A stretch of 32,608 nt of DNA from assembly GCA_017934625.1 (NCBI GenBank), contig JAGBJE010000138.1:1-32608 (forward strand). The letters run 5' to 3'. Position numbers and translations under genes: made by a program. The stretch comes from Pseudobutyrivibrio sp. (GTDB lineage: Bacteria; Bacillota; Clostridia; Lachnospirales; Lachnospiraceae). This document shows, one piece after another, positions 32,201-32,608 of this stretch (positions are counted from its first letter, which is position 1; every line of letters begins with the position of its first letter). Under the pieces are notes generated by a model, which did no database searches, had not been told where the DNA came from, and saw nothing but the letters and a program-made list of their open reading frames with translations.

Positions 32201-32341
32201 CACCACTGCCTGGCCTCTGTTCACTATATAGCACCACATTGGAATACCATTTAATCCTGCTATACCAGGAAGAAAGCTGGCAAACTCACTTTTTACACCA
32301 TAATTTTCTATTTCATCTTTTACCTTTGTAACTATTTCCAT
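29276..32341 (-). CDS. GH94-like glycoside phosphorylase family protein
   Basis: The roughly 1021-residue protein lacks a signal peptide, so it is cytoplasmic. Its N-terminal beta-sandwich (IPMWCYIVNRGQAVVSFG and IMEFYPAHTAYQ) and a middle helical-barrel part with GYWSDHWTYNLDLIEEYL (about 495-512) and GGKPGWYDALNGLPGLLG look like the GH94 (former GT36) clan, often annotated as cellobiose phosphorylase; it is longer than classical cellobiose phosphorylases and closer in size to 1,2-beta-oligoglucan phosphorylases. I cannot assign the acid residue or substrate. Three ATGs follow AGGAG; the third (32341) has the best spacing (seven bases). The upstream partial gene ends 13 bp before and encodes what looks like a related C-terminal domain. 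Placement before the ABC genes suggests phosphorolysis of imported oligosaccharide. Family membership is moderately sure. Confidence 0.6.
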   Translation of the reverse strand: MEIVTKVKDEIENYGVKSEFASFLPGIAGLNGIPMWCYIVNRGQAVVSFGVQDKDHGIMEFYPAHTAYQMVGRMGFRTFIKADGKYFEPYKNPASKTKMSVYMNSLAIEDEDVENEIKVKVSYATLPGEKIASLMRVVEITNSSDKRRSFEILDGMPSLIPYGVGQESLKMMAQTTKAWMQVEDEKTGIPYYRVRVSMEDSAVVKRVDGGNFALGRLADGAVLPVIVDPRVVFDYDLGFETAVGFKESPLNDLVKSHQNTSNEMPCAFFAAEKSLESNETITLYEMIGQVRNKQVLNSFLENQIDRDFFERKFDECTRLTETLTDSVATKTANKTFDSYTRYNYMDNVLRGGKPIQLGGKHTYYVYSRKHGDLERDYNYFSMSSEFYSQGNGNFRDVNQNRRCDTFFSPIVKSKNIEMFYSLIQLDGYNPLKIEQMRYESDKALQFGIDKPFTPGELAAAIMDKADGAFLEKEKQLFDEIMAEAAETVNADFGEGYWSDHWTYNLDLIEEYLEIYPDDAKDLLYHTNVKAFDCKEKVRPRFKRYEETDNGIRQYYYLDSRENTVKAPSFAVDKDGKEVIMPLISKLILMSAIKIATLDAYGLGVEMEGGKPGWYDALNGLPGLLGSSMNESYELARMINFVKDVIYKYEENIVVPKEVADFIISIHKAEVELSDSLDKWNRKNDIKEEYRSKVYEGFTGEAKAISASLMREIFDTFSSSMNASIARAVELSDGIAPAYFTYDVDEYDKTAAGIVPKHFTMVKVPYFLEGPVRFLKLGDDINAKRAMYSKIKESDLFDEKLSMYKVNASLKDASFELGRCRAFTPGWLENESIWLHMEYKYLLELIRSGLYKEFFEDFKNAAVPFLDKDTYGRSTLENSSFIASSKNPNERIHGKGFVARLSGSTIEFISMWKLMFFGKNIFTVNEAGDLQFELTPAIPEYLIAEKDGKYFVSSTLLGSTTLRLEFDKKQDYIPGEYSITEISVDYNDGTTITEYSNVLTKEAAEKIRDRGAISITIKMTPK

Positions 32342-32354
32342 CATCATTCTCCTA

Positions 32355-32608
32355 TTATCTAAGCTCTACCTCTATTACATGTGTTTTTTCATTCCATGAA
32401 TCAATCTGATTCTCCGAAATGCTCACAAGATTTTTTTGCCCCTTTATTATGCAGGTGTTATCCAATACCACCTGGCCTATCTCATATTCCTTATAATCCT
32501 TACCTTTAGGATTCTTATAAATCACCGTAAATGTATGACCTCTAAATGGTAAGGTTATGGTGGCATTTCCATTTTTATCAAACTGCTCTTTGGTTAGCTT
32601 TGGCTCTA
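32355..32608 (-). CDS. C-terminal end of a second GH94-like protein (partial, runs off the window)
   Basis: The last 83 residues of a gene whose start lies beyond the right edge; the frame opens with two extra bases at the edge and ends at TAA 32357-32355. FRGHTFTVIYKNPKGKDY followed by strands with EIGQVVLD is like the small C-terminal beta domain of GH94-type phosphorylases (a Gly-x-Thr/Tyr strand, a Gly turn, then a Val-Asp segment). It lies 13 bp upstream of the GH94-like gene and is surely co-transcribed. Only this domain is visible, so the family call is tentative. Confidence 0.55.
   Translation of the reverse strand, partial: EPKLTKEQFDKNGNATITLPFRGHTFTVIYKNPKGKDYKEYEIGQVVLDNTCIIKGQKNLVSISENQIDSWNEKTHVIEVELR

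Overview
The window looks like chromosome of a low-GC Firmicute, most likely a polysaccharide-degrading gut or rumen Lachnospiraceae (Butyrivibrio/Pseudobutyrivibrio/Roseburia type). This rests on AT-rich intergenic DNA, strong AGGAG ribosome sites, YesM/YesN-type two-component genes, carbohydrate ABC transport genes without an ATPase, and a GC-rich multi-hairpin intergenic repeat of a kind I recall from gut Clostridia. The assignment is inference. Almost everything is on the minus strand; only a diguanylate cyclase gene and an AraC regulator are on the plus strand. I see no tRNA, rRNA, CRISPR, phage or transposase gene.

Region 1 (1-3.3 kb): larE-like sulfur transferase, tcdA (tRNA t6A dehydratase), a LysR regulator and a siroheme synthase domain protein, transcribed leftwards. 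The promoter appears to overlap the terminator of the next region.

Region 2 (3.3-13.4 kb): a cyclic-di-GMP and phosphorelay island. A PAS-GGDEF-EAL protein (GGDEF degenerate, EAL intact), a membrane HD-GYP protein whose HD dyad reads HN, and a 1598-residue membrane/propeller hybrid histidine kinase form a tight operon. Upstream lie a 49-codon gene with its own promoter, structured leader and terminator, and a divergent TPR-GGDEF gene broken by a one-base frameshift.

Region 3 (13.4-20.8 kb): a complete glucuronate-to-pyruvate/glyceraldehyde-3-phosphate operon (kdgA-uxuA-uxuB-uxaC-kdgK in transcription order), interrupted before kdgK by a 94-bp four-hairpin repeat. It is divergent from an AraC-family regulator, followed by a small unknown protein gene converging on a shared terminator.

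Region 4 (20.9-32.6 kb): an oligosaccharide use locus. Two tandem GH94-like cytoplasmic phosphorylase-type proteins (the first partial) are followed by a solute-binding lipoprotein and two CUT1 permeases without an ATPase. Then comes a five-hairpin intergenic array, and a second operon with an orphan solute-binding lipoprotein (apparently leaderless), a YesM-type kinase and a YesN-type regulator. The simplest reading is that imported glycans are phosphorolysed in the cytoplasm while YesMN, perhaps with the orphan binding protein, senses them.
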